A stretch of 17,749 bases of DNA from Succinatimonas sp. CAG:777 (GTDB lineage Bacteria; Pseudomonadota; Gammaproteobacteria; Enterobacterales; Succinivibrionaceae): assembly GCA_000431835.1 (NCBI GenBank), contig HF987953.1:52273-70021 (forward strand), in the 5' to 3' direction. The position numbers and the translations under genes were made by a program. The notes under the pieces are model-generated. The model was not told where the DNA came from. It saw nothing but the letters and a program-made list of their open reading frames with translations, and made no database searches. Every line of letters begins with the position of its first letter. The stretch's first letter is position 1. Shown in pieces: positions 1 to 7,653 of this stretch.

Positions 1-1115
1 CATGGCGCGATGATATGGTCGAGTCAGGCTCCTTGCAAGAAGAGTTTAAAAAGCAGGTCTTTGAGAACCGAGTTTATGTCTTCACTCCAAATGGTGAGGT
101 TATCGATTTGCCAAATGGAGCTACACCGCTGGACTTTGCTTATCAGGTTCATACCATGATTGGTCACCGTTGTATCGGTGCAAAAGTTGATGGCAGAATC
201 GTACCTTATACCTATAAGCTCAAGACCGGTGAACAGGTTGAGATTATTACTCAAAAGAATCCTAATCCATCAAGGGACTGGTTAAAGGTTGAAAAAGGAT
301 TCTTACATACCAATAAAGCTAGAAACAAAGTTCAGTCCTGGTTTAGAAAAGTTGATTTTGAAAAGAATAAAGAAGCAGGAGAAGAGCTCTTAGAAAAAGA
401 GCTTTCAAAGTCTGATTTAAATCTAAATAAAGATCAGGTGGCTTCTATTCTAAAAGAGAAACTCTCTAAATTTAATTTAAAGACTGTTGATGATTTGTTA
501 GCTAATGTTGGTGCAGGTGATATCGGTATCAACATTATCATGGGAATTCTCAATGATAGAGTTGAGAAGGAAACTCCTGTACAGACTGACAATAAAGAAA
601 TCATCGAAGACATCATCAACAGGAAGCCTGCTGAAGAGATCTTAAAGAAAACCAAACACCGTAGCGGTATCGTGGTCGAAGGTGTTGGTGACTTAATGAC
701 ACATATGGCAAAGTGCTGTCAGCCAATTCCTGGGGACGAGATCATAGGTTTCGTAACTCAAGGCAGAGGCATCTCTGTTCACAGAAAAGACTGTGAAAAA
801 TTCAAGAGAATGACTATGTTATTCCCTGAGCGCGTTGTAGATGCAACCTGGGGCGATAATGTAGTTGATTCTGGTCGAGGTTATACCGTAACCATAAGAG
901 TGGTAGGCTCAGACTATTCTGGTTTCTTAAGAGATGTAACTACAGTTATTGCTAATGAGAAGATGAATGTCATTGGTGTTCGCTCTCATGTGGATAAGAC
1001 AAAAGATCTTTCTTTAATTGATATCGATCTTTTAGTTGTAAGTATACCTGTACTTACTAGAACTCTAGCTAAACTAAATGACCTGCCTACGGTTACAGAA
1101 GCTAAGAGACTGTAG
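1..1115 (+). CDS. relA: GTP pyrophosphokinase RelA, C-terminal part (5' end outside window)
   Basis: This is the regulatory half of the ribosome-associated (p)ppGpp synthetase of the stringent response. The reading frame is open from the left edge (first full codon at base 3), so the ATG at 15 is internal and the catalytic half lies outside the window. In order it shows a TGS domain (about 78-260, with VYVFTPNGEVIDLP and HRCIGAKVDGRIVP), a helical region, a zinc-finger-like segment with CCQPIPGDEI (Cys-Cys codons at 714-719) and ISVHRKDC (His 780-782, Cys 792-794), and a C-terminal ACT domain (about 880-1110). The NPSRDWL and AWFRK-like (SWFRK) motifs fit RelA rather than SpoT, and so does the neighbouring pyrG. 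The gene ends in tandem stops (TAG TAA) and is followed by a terminator. Identification is secure; activity cannot be judged without the N-terminal half. Confidence 0.95.
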   Translation, partial: WRDDMVESGSLQEEFKKQVFENRVYVFTPNGEVIDLPNGATPLDFAYQVHTMIGHRCIGAKVDGRIVPYTYKLKTGEQVEIITQKNPNPSRDWLKVEKGFLHTNKARNKVQSWFRKVDFEKNKEAGEELLEKELSKSDLNLNKDQVASILKEKLSKFNLKTVDDLLANVGAGDIGINIIMGILNDRVEKETPVQTDNKEIIEDIINRKPAEEILKKTKHRSGIVVEGVGDLMTHMAKCCQPIPGDEIIGFVTQGRGISVHRKDCEKFKRMTMLFPERVVDATWGDNVVDSGRGYTVTIRVVGSDYSGFLRDVTTVIANEKMNVIGVRSHVDKTKDLSLIDIDLLVVSIPVLTRTLAKLNDLPTVTEAKRL

Positions 1116-1171
1116 TAAACAGCTTGAAGGAAACTTCCTTTCCTTTAACAATACTATCAATTTTCTTCTAA

Positions 1172-1222
1172 AGACTGACAGAACATAGGCTTTTATGAAC
1201 TGTCGGTCTGTATGTTTTTTTT
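1172..1222 (+). terminator. Rho-independent terminator after relA
   Basis: A 10-bp stem pairs AGACTGACAG (1172-1181) with CTGTCGGTCT (1200-1209), with one G-U wobble. A smaller CATA/TATG stem sits inside the 18-nt loop. The run of eight T at 1215-1222 follows after GTATG. It separates relA from the pyrG promoter. A smaller palindrome (AAGGAA-AC-TTCCTT) just before it lacks a T run. Confidence 0.85.
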
Positions 1223-1245
1223 AACGTATCATAGTGCGTTGAGTG

Positions 1246-1254
1246 TGGTATAAT
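1246..1254 (+). promoter_or_regulatory. Extended -10 promoter for the pyrG cluster
   Basis: TGGTATAAT (1246-1254) is a perfect -10 hexamer with the TGn extension. No good -35 lies 16-18 nt upstream (GTATCA at the expected place), which fits an extended -10 promoter. Predicted start near 1261 gives a leader of about 28 nt. A ribosome binding site (TGGAG, 1279-1283) precedes the ATG at 1289. It lies just after the relA terminator, so pyrG and followers probably form their own transcription unit. Confidence 0.65.
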
Positions 1255-1288
1255 TCATCGCTTATAAGTTAACAATTTTGGAGTTTTT

Positions 1289-2932
1289 ATGTCCTCATCT
1301 CCTAAGATTATTTTTGTTACCGGTGGTGTAGTATCTTCATTAGGTAAAGGTATTGCCGGTGCATCTTTAGCTGCAGTACTTGAAGCACGCGGATTAAAGG
1401 TAACCATTATGAAACTGGATCCATATATCAACGTTGATCCAGGCACCATGAGCCCAATTCAGCATGGTGAGGTTTTTGTAACAGAGGATGGTGCAGAAAC
1501 CGATCTTGATTTAGGACACTATGAGCGTTTTATCAACGCTAAGATGTCTAAAAAGAATAACTTCACAACAGGTAGAATCTATTCAGACGTTATCAGAAAG
1601 GAACGTCGTGGTGATTACTTAGGCGCTACTATTCAGGTTATTCCACACATCACTAACGCTATCAAAGAGAGAATTTTACAGGGTTGCGAAGGCAATGATG
1701 TAACCTTAGTTGAAATCGGTGGTACCGTAGGTGATATCGAGTCATTACCATTCTTAGAGGCTATTCGTCAGTTAGCAGTTGATATTGGTAGAGAGAATGC
1801 TCTATTCATGCACCTGACCTTAGTTCCATATTTAAAGACTTCAGGCGAAGTTAAGACCAAGCCTACACAGCACTCTGTAAAAGAGTTACTGTCAATCGGT
1901 ATTCAGCCTGATATCTTAATCTGCCGTTCAGAGATGGGCATCCCAGCTCATGAGCGTCATAAGATTGCAATGTTCTGTAACGTATCAGAGAACGCTGTAA
2001 TCAACATGAAGGATGTAGATTCAATCTACAAGATCCCTGCTTTATTAAAGAGCCAGTACTTAGATCAGTTAGTTGTTGATAGATTCCACTTTGATGTTCC
2101 AGAAGCTGACTTATCAGATTGGGAGCAGGTTCTATATCAGCAGGCTAACACCACTGGTGAAGTTACCATTGGTATGGTAGGTAAGTATGTTGAATTACAT
2201 GATGCCTACAAGTCAGTTAACGAGGCTTTAAAACACGGTGGATTAAAGAACCGTTTACAGGTTCATATCAAATACATCGATTCTGAGGATGTAGAAGTAA
2301 AGGGCACTGATGTATTAGCAGGTCTTGATGCAATCTTAGTTCCAGGCGGTTTTGGTAAGCGTGGTATTGAAGGTAAGATCGCAGCTGCAAAATATGCTCG
2401 TGAAAATGGTATCCCTTACTTAGGCATCTGCTTAGGTATGCAGGTTGCTTTAATCGAGTACGCAAGAGATGTTGCTGGTATGGCTGGTGCAAACTCAACA
2501 GAGTTTGATCCTGATACTAAGTACCCAGTAGTAGCTCTAATCACTGAGTGGAAGGATGAGTCAGGTAAGGTTGAGAAACGTTCTGACAAATCTGATCTTG
2601 GTGGTACTATGAGATTAGGTGGTCAGTTATGCCACTTACAGCCAGGTTCTAAGGTAAGAGAGCTTTACGGTCAGGACGACATCGTTGAGCGTCACCGTCA
2701 CCGTTATGAGGTAAACAACAATCTAATTAAGCAGATCACTGACAAGGGCTTAAAGATTGCTGGTTTATCAACAGATAACAAGCTCGTTGAAATTATCGAG
2801 AACCCTAACCACCCATGGTTTATTGGTGTTCAGTTCCATCCTGAATTTACCTCTAACCCAAGAAAGGGTCATCCTCTATTCTCTGGCTTCATTAAAGCTG
2901 CTAAAGAATACCAGGATAAACACAGCAGATAA
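1289..2932 (+). CDS. pyrG: CTP synthase
   Basis: CTP synthase makes CTP from UTP, ATP and glutamine in the cytoplasm, the last step of de novo pyrimidine nucleotide synthesis. The 547 residues match the usual length (545 in E. coli). The N-terminal amidoligase domain begins KIIFVTGGVVSSLGKG (P-loop) and continues with KLDPYINVDPGTMSP and GGTVGDIES. The C-terminal class I glutamine amidotransferase domain shows PGGFG, the nucleophile in GICLGMQ (Cys381) and the His517/Glu519 pair in HPEF. The start is set by TGGAG at 1279-1283. In E. coli eno follows; here ftsB begins 9 nt after the stop. pyrG is therefore the likely head of a cluster that also makes IspD, an enzyme that uses CTP. All key residues seen are intact. 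Confidence 0.98.
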   Translation: MSSSPKIIFVTGGVVSSLGKGIAGASLAAVLEARGLKVTIMKLDPYINVDPGTMSPIQHGEVFVTEDGAETDLDLGHYERFINAKMSKKNNFTTGRIYSDVIRKERRGDYLGATIQVIPHITNAIKERILQGCEGNDVTLVEIGGTVGDIESLPFLEAIRQLAVDIGRENALFMHLTLVPYLKTSGEVKTKPTQHSVKELLSIGIQPDILICRSEMGIPAHERHKIAMFCNVSENAVINMKDVDSIYKIPALLKSQYLDQLVVDRFHFDVPEADLSDWEQVLYQQANTTGEVTIGMVGKYVELHDAYKSVNEALKHGGLKNRLQVHIKYIDSEDVEVKGTDVLAGLDAILVPGGFGKRGIEGKIAAAKYARENGIPYLGICLGMQVALIEYARDVAGMAGANSTEFDPDTKYPVVALITEWKDESGKVEKRSDKSDLGGTMRLGGQLCHLQPGSKVRELYGQDDIVERHRHRYEVNNNLIKQITDKGLKIAGLSTDNKLVEIIENPNHPWFIGVQFHPEFTSNPRKGHPLFSGFIKAAKEYQDKHSR

Positions 2933-2941
2933 CAGTAGACT

Positions 2942-3238
2942 ATGAAAGTACTTGCTCTATTTCTTATAGCTTTGATTGGCTACTTGGGTTATGACATTTG
3001 GTTTGGTCGTAACGGAGTAGAGCAGTATGAGTCTATGTCAAAACAGTATGAAGAAGCTTCGAAGACTTCGAAGCTTCTCGAACAGCGAAATCAAGCCTTA
3101 GAAGATGAAATCTCTGATCTTAAACAAGGCAACCTCGTTGTTGAAGAATTAGCTCGCTCTGAGCTAGGCATGGTAAAGAAATCAGAAACTTTTTACCGTG
3201 TAATCGACAAGGATAACGTTCAAAACAACCGCAGATAG
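2942..3238 (+). CDS. ftsB: Cell division protein FtsB
   Basis: FtsB is a small bitopic inner-membrane protein. With FtsL and FtsQ it forms the divisome subcomplex that signals to the septal peptidoglycan synthase. The 98 residues show a short cytoplasmic start, one membrane segment (about residues 3-20), the family motif WFGRNG (20-25), a periplasmic coiled coil (about 30-63), and a C-terminal part with ARSELGMVKKSETFYRV, all aligning with E. coli FtsB. No good Shine-Dalgarno is visible before the ATG, so translation may be coupled to pyrG, 9 nt upstream. The adjacency to ispD is conserved in gammaproteobacteria. The coiled-coil coding region holds a perfect 27-bp palindrome (3052-3078). Confidence 0.93.
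   Translation: MKVLALFLIALIGYLGYDIWFGRNGVEQYESMSKQYEEASKTSKLLEQRNQALEDEISDLKQGNLVVEELARSELGMVKKSETFYRVIDKDNVQNNRR
3052..3078. repeat. 27-bp perfect inverted repeat inside ftsB
   Basis: Arms AGAAGCTTCGAAG (3052-3064) and CTTCGAAGCTTCT (3066-3078) are exact reverse complements around a single A (3065). In RNA this gives a 12-bp stem with a 3-nt loop. The element is built from two copies each of the 8-bp palindromes GAAGCTTC and CTTCGAAG. It encodes part of the FtsB coiled coil (EEASKTSKLL). Confidence 0.95.
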
Positions 3239-3249
3239 GAGTGCTTTTT

Positions 3250-3933
3250 GTGGAAAGCTCTCGAATAGATGTAGTCGTTCCTGCTGCAGGCGTTGGCAAA
3301 CGCATGCATCTTAACATTCCCAAGCAATACGCTCTTCTTTCAAACAAAACCGTTCTAGAACACACAGTTTACGCTTTACTTAATTGCCCATATGTAGGCA
3401 ATGTTATTGTAGGTGTAAGTGATGAAGATGAATATTTTGATACCTTAGAGATTAGTCATAATCCTAGAGTTATCAAAGGAAAAGGCGGTAAAGAGCGATC
3501 TGACACTGTAAGATTGAATCTTGAGACTGTTGCAACTGAATATGTCATGGTGCATGATGCAGCCAGACCTTTAATTAGTCAGGATGATCTTAAAAAATTG
3601 GCCGTTCTTACTAAAGATGACGTTAACGGCGCCATCTTAGCTTGCAAAATATCTGATACTTTAAAAATGGTTTCAAACGAAAAAATAATAAAAACCGTTC
3701 CTCGAGAGAATATGTATCGAGCATATACTCCACAAATGTTTAAAACAAAATTATTAAAACAAGCTTTAGAACACGCAGACAAAAATCATTTGGCTATCAC
3801 TGATGATGCCTCAGCTATGGAAGTTTTAGGTTATGAGGTTTTGATTGTAGAAGGTGATTCAGGTAATTTTAAATTAACCACACCTGACGATCTAAAATTA
3901 GCAAAATTGATGATAGAAAAAGGAAACAATTAA
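3250..3933 (+). CDS. ispD: 2-C-methyl-D-erythritol 4-phosphate cytidylyltransferase
   Basis: IspD transfers CMP from CTP to 2-C-methyl-D-erythritol 4-phosphate in the MEP route to isoprenoids. Visible motifs are the nucleotide-binding PAAGVGKRM (residues 11-19), the PKQY that follows (Lys25), VHDAARP in the middle, TDDASAME, and the C-terminal GNFKLTTPDDLKLA. I chose GTG at 3250 (227 aa). AGGAG at 3237-3241, which overlaps the ftsB stop codon, then sits 8 nt upstream. The in-frame GTG at 3241 would start inside that site and is unlikely. The next gene, ispF, catalyses a later step of the same pathway and starts 1 nt after the stop. Length and motifs are normal for a stand-alone IspD, not the IspDF fusion found in some bacteria. 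Confidence 0.94.
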   Translation: MESSRIDVVVPAAGVGKRMHLNIPKQYALLSNKTVLEHTVYALLNCPYVGNVIVGVSDEDEYFDTLEISHNPRVIKGKGGKERSDTVRLNLETVATEYVMVHDAARPLISQDDLKKLAVLTKDDVNGAILACKISDTLKMVSNEKIIKTVPRENMYRAYTPQMFKTKLLKQALEHADKNHLAITDDASAMEVLGYEVLIVEGDSGNFKLTTPDDLKLAKLMIEKGNN

Positions 3934-3934
3934 G

Positions 3935-4414
3935 ATGTTTAGAATCGGTCATGGCTTTGATGTTCATAAATTTGGTGGTGTTGGTCCTTGCACTTTAGGC
4001 GGTGTAAAAGTTCCTTATGAACAAGGCCTTATAGCCCACTCTGATGGTGATGTAGTCTTACATGCTATCTCCGATGCCCTTTTAGGAGCACTGGCATTAG
4101 GTGATATAGGTCACTTCTATCCAGATAATGACGACAGATTTTTAAATATAGACAGCAGAATTCTTTTGCGTGACGTGGTAGATAAAATTCATTCATTAGG
4201 GTATAAAGTGGTTAATGTTGATACCACTATCATGGCTCAGGCACCAAGGATGGCTGCATATGAGTCGGAGATGATTAAGAATGTAGCATCCGATCTTAAA
4301 GTCGATGTAAGCTGTGTCAGCATTAAGGCAACTACAACCGAAAAATTAGGTTTTACAGGCAGAAAAGAGGGCATAGCAGTAGAATCTGTAGCACTTCTGC
4401 AAAAGACAGAGTAA
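3935..4414 (+). CDS. ispF: 2-C-methyl-D-erythritol 2,4-cyclodiphosphate synthase
   Basis: IspF converts CDP-methylerythritol 2-phosphate to the 2,4-cyclodiphosphate with release of CMP, in the MEP isoprenoid pathway. The 159 residues match the family length. Metal ligands Asp9 and His11 (GFDVHKF) and His43 (DVVLHA) are present, as are the HSDGD loop, GDIGHFYPD and the signature KATTTEKLGFTGR near the C terminus. The protein acts as a trimer in the cytoplasm. AAAGGAA (3919-3925), inside the end of ispD, serves as ribosome binding site. A 1-nt gap to ispD implies translational coupling. Nothing unusual was seen. Confidence 0.96.
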   Translation: MFRIGHGFDVHKFGGVGPCTLGGVKVPYEQGLIAHSDGDVVLHAISDALLGALALGDIGHFYPDNDDRFLNIDSRILLRDVVDKIHSLGYKVVNVDTTIMAQAPRMAAYESEMIKNVASDLKVDVSCVSIKATTTEKLGFTGRKEGIAVESVALLQKTE

Positions 4415-4418
4415 TTTT

Positions 4419-5042
4419 ATGAGAATCTTTACATATCTTTATGCTTTATTTGAAGGCTTATCAAGGCATAAATTAGCAGTTTATATCATGTGTATAAACT
4501 CTTTTGCCGAATCTGTATTCTGGCCAATTCCACCAGATGTAATGCTGATCCCTATGTGTTTATATCACAGAAGACGTGCTTACTATTATGCTTTTTTAAC
4601 TGTTCTATTCTCAGTCTTAGGTGCGATTGTAGGTTACAGCTTGGGCTATTATGTTTACGACCCATATATAGCAGATTTCATTAGCTTTATGCACTATGAC
4701 CAGGCTCTAGAAGTGGTTCGTTCATGGCTTACTCAAGAATACGGTATCTTAATGATCTTTGTAGGAGCATTTACTCCTATTCCTTATAAGGTAATTGCAG
4801 TAGGTACAGGCTTAGTGGCAGCCGAGAGTGTGATGAACACAGGCGCTTCAGGAATGTTAAACATCTTTAACTTCGTTTTAGTGTCATTAGTTGGTCGTGG
4901 TCTGCGTTTCTTTATTGAAGCAATCTTGATATCCCTTGGTGGAGACAAGATGGAAAAGACAGTTAAGCATTATATTGATGTAATTGGATGGGCTTGCGTA
5001 GCACTGATTGCAATCTTTATTCTGTATAAAGTCTTTGCTTAA
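4419..5042 (+). CDS. YqaA-like DedA/VTT-family inner-membrane protein
   Basis: This 207-residue integral membrane protein resembles the YqaA branch of the DedA (VTT-domain) superfamily. Hydrophobic stretches lie at about 18-48, 56-80, 107-134, 146-173 and 185-206. Family-like motifs are ESVFWPIPPD (31-40), the second proline hairpin FTPIPYK (118-124), and VGRGLRF (158-164). DedA proteins are linked to phospholipid flipping and membrane homeostasis, but the role of the YqaA branch is not settled and no substrate should be assumed. The gene starts 4 nt after ispF with only a weak ribosome binding site, so it is probably the last gene of the pyrG cluster. A hairpin follows its stop codon. A YqaA-type gene next to nlpD occurs, as I recall, in some other proteobacteria. 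Confidence 0.8.
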   Translation: MRIFTYLYALFEGLSRHKLAVYIMCINSFAESVFWPIPPDVMLIPMCLYHRRRAYYYAFLTVLFSVLGAIVGYSLGYYVYDPYIADFISFMHYDQALEVVRSWLTQEYGILMIFVGAFTPIPYKVIAVGTGLVAAESVMNTGASGMLNIFNFVLVSLVGRGLRFFIEAILISLGGDKMEKTVKHYIDVIGWACVALIAIFILYKVFA

Positions 5043-5056
5043 TTAAAATTACAATT

Positions 5057-5085
5057 TTACCTGAGGAAAAAAACTCCTCAGGTAA
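5057..5085 (+). terminator. Hairpin after yqaA-like gene, possible terminator
   Basis: A perfect 10-bp stem, TTACCTGAGG with CCTCAGGTAA, closes a 9-nt loop 14 nt after the stop codon. The position fits a transcript end, but no T run follows on either strand, so it may only stabilise the 3' end or need Rho. Confidence 0.45.
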
Positions 5086-5097
5086 GCCCTTAAAATG

Positions 5098-5119
5098 AGC
5101 AGAAAGTAGTATTTCTGCT
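5098..5119. repeat. 8-bp inverted repeat in the nlpD upstream region
   Basis: AGCAGAAA (5098-5105) and TTTCTGCT (5112-5119) are exact reverse complements around a 6-nt loop. No T run follows. Function unknown; it could be RNA structure or a protein-binding site. Confidence 0.6.
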
Positions 5120-5134
5120 GTCTAATCTCTTAAT

Positions 5135-5163
5135 TTTGTAAAAAATTTTTCTGTTTTTACAAA
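5135..5163. repeat. 10-bp inverted repeat in the nlpD upstream region
   Basis: TTTGTAAAAA (5135-5144) and TTTTTACAAA (5154-5163) are exact reverse complements around a 9-nt loop. The repeat is AT-rich and could be an operator or an RNA stem. Confidence 0.6.
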
Positions 5164-5172
5164 TTCTGTGTA

Positions 5173-5207
5173 ACAATGTTTTTAGCAGTATATTCTTAGA
5201 ACATTGT
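5173..5207. repeat. 8-bp inverted repeat in the nlpD upstream region
   Basis: ACAATGTT (5173-5180) and AACATTGT (5200-5207) are exact reverse complements with 19 nt between them. The wide spacing is more like paired protein-binding half-sites than a tight hairpin. Confidence 0.5.
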
Positions 5208-5352
5208 AGAAAACAAAGATAATAACTGTTAACTAAAAAACAGTCTGAGACTAATTTTTTTAACATAGATTATTTGAACAGATTACGAAAAGTTTTTTTA
5301 GTGTAAAGGCAAGTTAAAGAAAGATTTCCTTTATACAAAATGAAATAGTTAA

Positions 5353-6621
5353 ATGAAGATCAAATTTTTTTCTGCTTTTTTAGCCTGTGCTTTTTTATCT
5401 GTAGTTACAGTATCTACCGTAGGTTGTGCCTCAGATAAGAACAATTCAGGCAATCAGGCGATAGTTGAGTATTCAAAGCCGGTTCATGTAAGCAGAAGTG
5501 TAAAAAGTCAGCGTGTCTATGCTGCTTCTGCAAATGAGAAAACAAGAGCAGGAGTCATTAAGCCTTATTCTACAAATACCTCTAGTGTAAAAAGTGGTGT
5601 TGTAAAGCCATATTCAAATTCATCAAATAATGTAAATTATCAGAATAATCAGGCTATACAAGTAATTCCTAGTGCTCTTCCTTTTGGCAATATTTATCAG
5701 GTAAAGCCTGGTGATACTCTGTATTCTATTGCTTTTAGATATGGTAGAGATTACCGTGATCTGGCATCAGATAATGGAATTGCAGCGCCTTACAATATTA
5801 CAGTAGGCCAAAACATTAGACTTACACCAGCTACTGCTACAGTTCTGCCAGCAAGTCAAACTTCAGTTACTGATAATCCACAAGCTCAAAGTTCAGTAAA
5901 GAGTACCGTAACAACAAATATTTCAAATAAGGCTGATGCAGCACCAACTAAAGATAAGATCACAGGTGATTTTTATACTGTAAAATCAGGTGATTCTTTG
6001 ATGTCTATTTCACGTAAGAGTGGAGTTAGCTATTCAAATCTAATTAGGATAAATCACCTTCAAAAGCCATATGGCATTTATACTGGTCAGCGAATTTACT
6101 TAAAGTCTAATTCAAGCAGTGAAAGTTTAGCTGACAGAATACCTCAGAAGGTAGTGCCTGTAGCTGGTGGAAATACACAGGCTACTGCAAATTCGACAGC
6201 AGTCCCTGCGTCAGTTGCAACTGCTCCTACAAAGGTCGTATCCGGTAAAAGCCGTGCTGTATCTGGTGTGTCTTGGATGTGGCCTGCTCGCGGTACTGTA
6301 ATTAGAAACTTCTCTTCAACCAATAAGGGAATTGATATTGCAGGATCTCGTGGTCAGAATGTAAACGCAGCTGCTTCAGGTCAGGTAGTATATTCAGGTA
6401 ATGCTCTTCGAGGCTATGGTAATCTGATTATTATCAATCACGACAATGAATATCTGTCAGCATATGCTCATAACGATATGTTATTAGTAAAAGAAGGTCA
6501 GAGAGTCAAGAAAGGTCAAGTCATTGCAAAAATGGGCTCTACAGATGCTTCAAGAGTAATGTTGCATTTTGAAATCAGATATCGAGGAAACTCTGTAAAT
6601 CCTCGTAAGTATTTACCATGA
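5353..6621 (+). CDS. nlpD: NlpD-type lipoprotein, LysM/degenerate M23, amidase activator
   Basis: NlpD is a periplasmic lipoprotein that activates the cell-wall amidase AmiC at the division site in E. coli. The 422 residues start with a lipoprotein signal ending in a TVGC lipobox. They contain two LysM peptidoglycan-binding modules (about 115-158, YQVKPGDTLYSIA; and 208-251, YTVKSGDSLMSIS) separated by Ser/Thr/Ala/Gln-rich linkers, then a LytM/M23 domain (about 308-422). The M23 catalytic residues are missing: NKGIDIAG stands where active enzymes have HxGxD, and VMLHFE where they have HxH. This loss is normal for NlpD and fits a non-enzymatic activator. rpoS follows 45 nt downstream. In E. 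coli the main rpoS promoter lies inside nlpD; the same is likely but unproven here. Two LysM modules is one more than in E. coli NlpD. Confidence 0.93.
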   Translation: MKIKFFSAFLACAFLSVVTVSTVGCASDKNNSGNQAIVEYSKPVHVSRSVKSQRVYAASANEKTRAGVIKPYSTNTSSVKSGVVKPYSNSSNNVNYQNNQAIQVIPSALPFGNIYQVKPGDTLYSIAFRYGRDYRDLASDNGIAAPYNITVGQNIRLTPATATVLPASQTSVTDNPQAQSSVKSTVTTNISNKADAAPTKDKITGDFYTVKSGDSLMSISRKSGVSYSNLIRINHLQKPYGIYTGQRIYLKSNSSSESLADRIPQKVVPVAGGNTQATANSTAVPASVATAPTKVVSGKSRAVSGVSWMWPARGTVIRNFSSTNKGIDIAGSRGQNVNAAASGQVVYSGNALRGYGNLIIINHDNEYLSAYAHNDMLLVKEGQRVKKGQVIAKMGSTDASRVMLHFEIRYRGNSVNPRKYLP

Positions 6622-6666
6622 ATAACGACAACAATACAAACAAACGATAATTAAATAAGGATCTCC

Positions 6667-7647
6667 ATGGATAAGTTAAAAGAAGACGCTGACGATTTTG
6701 CAGATAAGGTTCTGCAGAATTTAGCTGATGTTGAATCAGATAGTGGCAATGACAGAAAATCAGGTGCAGATAAGGCTTCTAAAGCAGACTCCTCAGATCT
6801 TTTGTCAAACTATTTCTCATCAATCAGACGTTACCCATTACTGTCATCAGAGCAGGAAAACTCTATCGGCAGAAAGGCTAAAGAAGGTGACAAACGTTCT
6901 ATTGATATGATGATCACCTCTAATCTACGCTTAGTAGTTAAGATTGCTAAAAACTACCGAGCAAGAGGTATTCCTTTATTAGATTTAATTGAGGAAGGAA
7001 ATTTAGGTCTTATTCATGCTGTGCAAAAGTTCGAACCTGATAGAGGTTTCCGTTTCTCAACTTATGCTACCTGGTGGATTAGACAGAGTATTGAACAGGC
7101 TATTATGTGCCAGTCCAGAATGGTAAGATTGCCTGTACATATAATTAAAGATATCAACATTGTCTTAAAAGCTAAAAGAGCCTTACAGGAGGCTGATATC
7201 TCAAAGCCTGTATCAATTCAGCAGATTGCTGATAAAACAGGCAAAAACATTGATGAGGTAAGTTCCTTACTGGCAATGCTAGAAGGTACTACCCCGCTTG
7301 ATATGAGCGTAAAAGGCTCTGATGACAAGGAAGTATCATTACTTGATATTGTGCCTGATACTAAGGCAGAATCTCCTTTTGATCATGTAGATAAGCGTGA
7401 AATTGTTGAGATTGTAAGAAACTGGTTTAATGATTTACCTGAAAAGCAGCAGATGGTAGTTTTATACCGCTTTGGTTTGAATGATGAAGATGTATTAACC
7501 CTAGAAGAAGTAGGCGCTAAGATTGGGCTTACCCGTGAGCGCGTACGTCAAATCCAGAGTGAAGTTTTAAAGAGTTTGAGAAAGACTTTTGAAGCTTACG
7601 GAATTGATAAAAATTCTATTGGTGTACCTTCAGGAGACAACCACTAA
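6667..7647 (+). CDS. rpoS: RNA polymerase sigma factor RpoS (sigma-38)
   Basis: RpoS is the general stress and stationary-phase sigma factor. The 326 residues are close to the usual 330. After a variable acidic N terminus come the sigma region 1.2/2 sequences NLRLVVKIA (from residue 86), DLIEEGNLGLIHAVQKFEPDRGFRFSTYATWWIRQ (from 106) and the -10 recognition region ending RLPVHI. A region 3 segment follows, then region 4 with LTLEEVGAKIGLTRERVRQIQ (from 277), the -35-binding helix-turn-helix. The nlpD-rpoS order and the convergent mutS support RpoS rather than RpoD or RpoH. AAGGA at about 6657-6661 sets the start. The N terminus and the 210-240 segment diverge strongly from enteric RpoS, so proteolysis through an RssB-like adaptor cannot be assumed. 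Confidence 0.93.
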   Translation: MDKLKEDADDFADKVLQNLADVESDSGNDRKSGADKASKADSSDLLSNYFSSIRRYPLLSSEQENSIGRKAKEGDKRSIDMMITSNLRLVVKIAKNYRARGIPLLDLIEEGNLGLIHAVQKFEPDRGFRFSTYATWWIRQSIEQAIMCQSRMVRLPVHIIKDINIVLKAKRALQEADISKPVSIQQIADKTGKNIDEVSSLLAMLEGTTPLDMSVKGSDDKEVSLLDIVPDTKAESPFDHVDKREIVEIVRNWFNDLPEKQQMVVLYRFGLNDEDVLTLEEVGAKIGLTRERVRQIQSEVLKSLRKTFEAYGIDKNSIGVPSGDNH

Positions 7648-7653
7648 CTAAAT

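Larger units (their letters stand above)
5043..5352. other. 310-bp AT-rich gap with a ladder of inverted repeats
   Basis: No protein gene is supported here. The stretch holds five perfect inverted repeats in succession. They are 5057-5066/5076-5085 (10 bp), 5098-5105/5112-5119 (8 bp), 5135-5144/5154-5163 (10 bp), 5173-5180/5200-5207 (8 bp) and 5225-5230/5239-5244 (6 bp). The first may end the pyrG cluster; the others would lie in the promoter or leader region of nlpD. I could not place a convincing -35/-10 pair for nlpD. Confidence 0.6.

Noticed and set aside
2268..2498. Minus-strand open frame inside pyrG
   Set aside because: Shadow of the pyrG coding sequence, no ribosome binding site or family resemblance.
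6274..6621. Loss of NlpD peptidase residues as a sign of decay
   Set aside because: The same catalytic histidines are missing in functional E. coli NlpD, which activates amidases instead of cutting.
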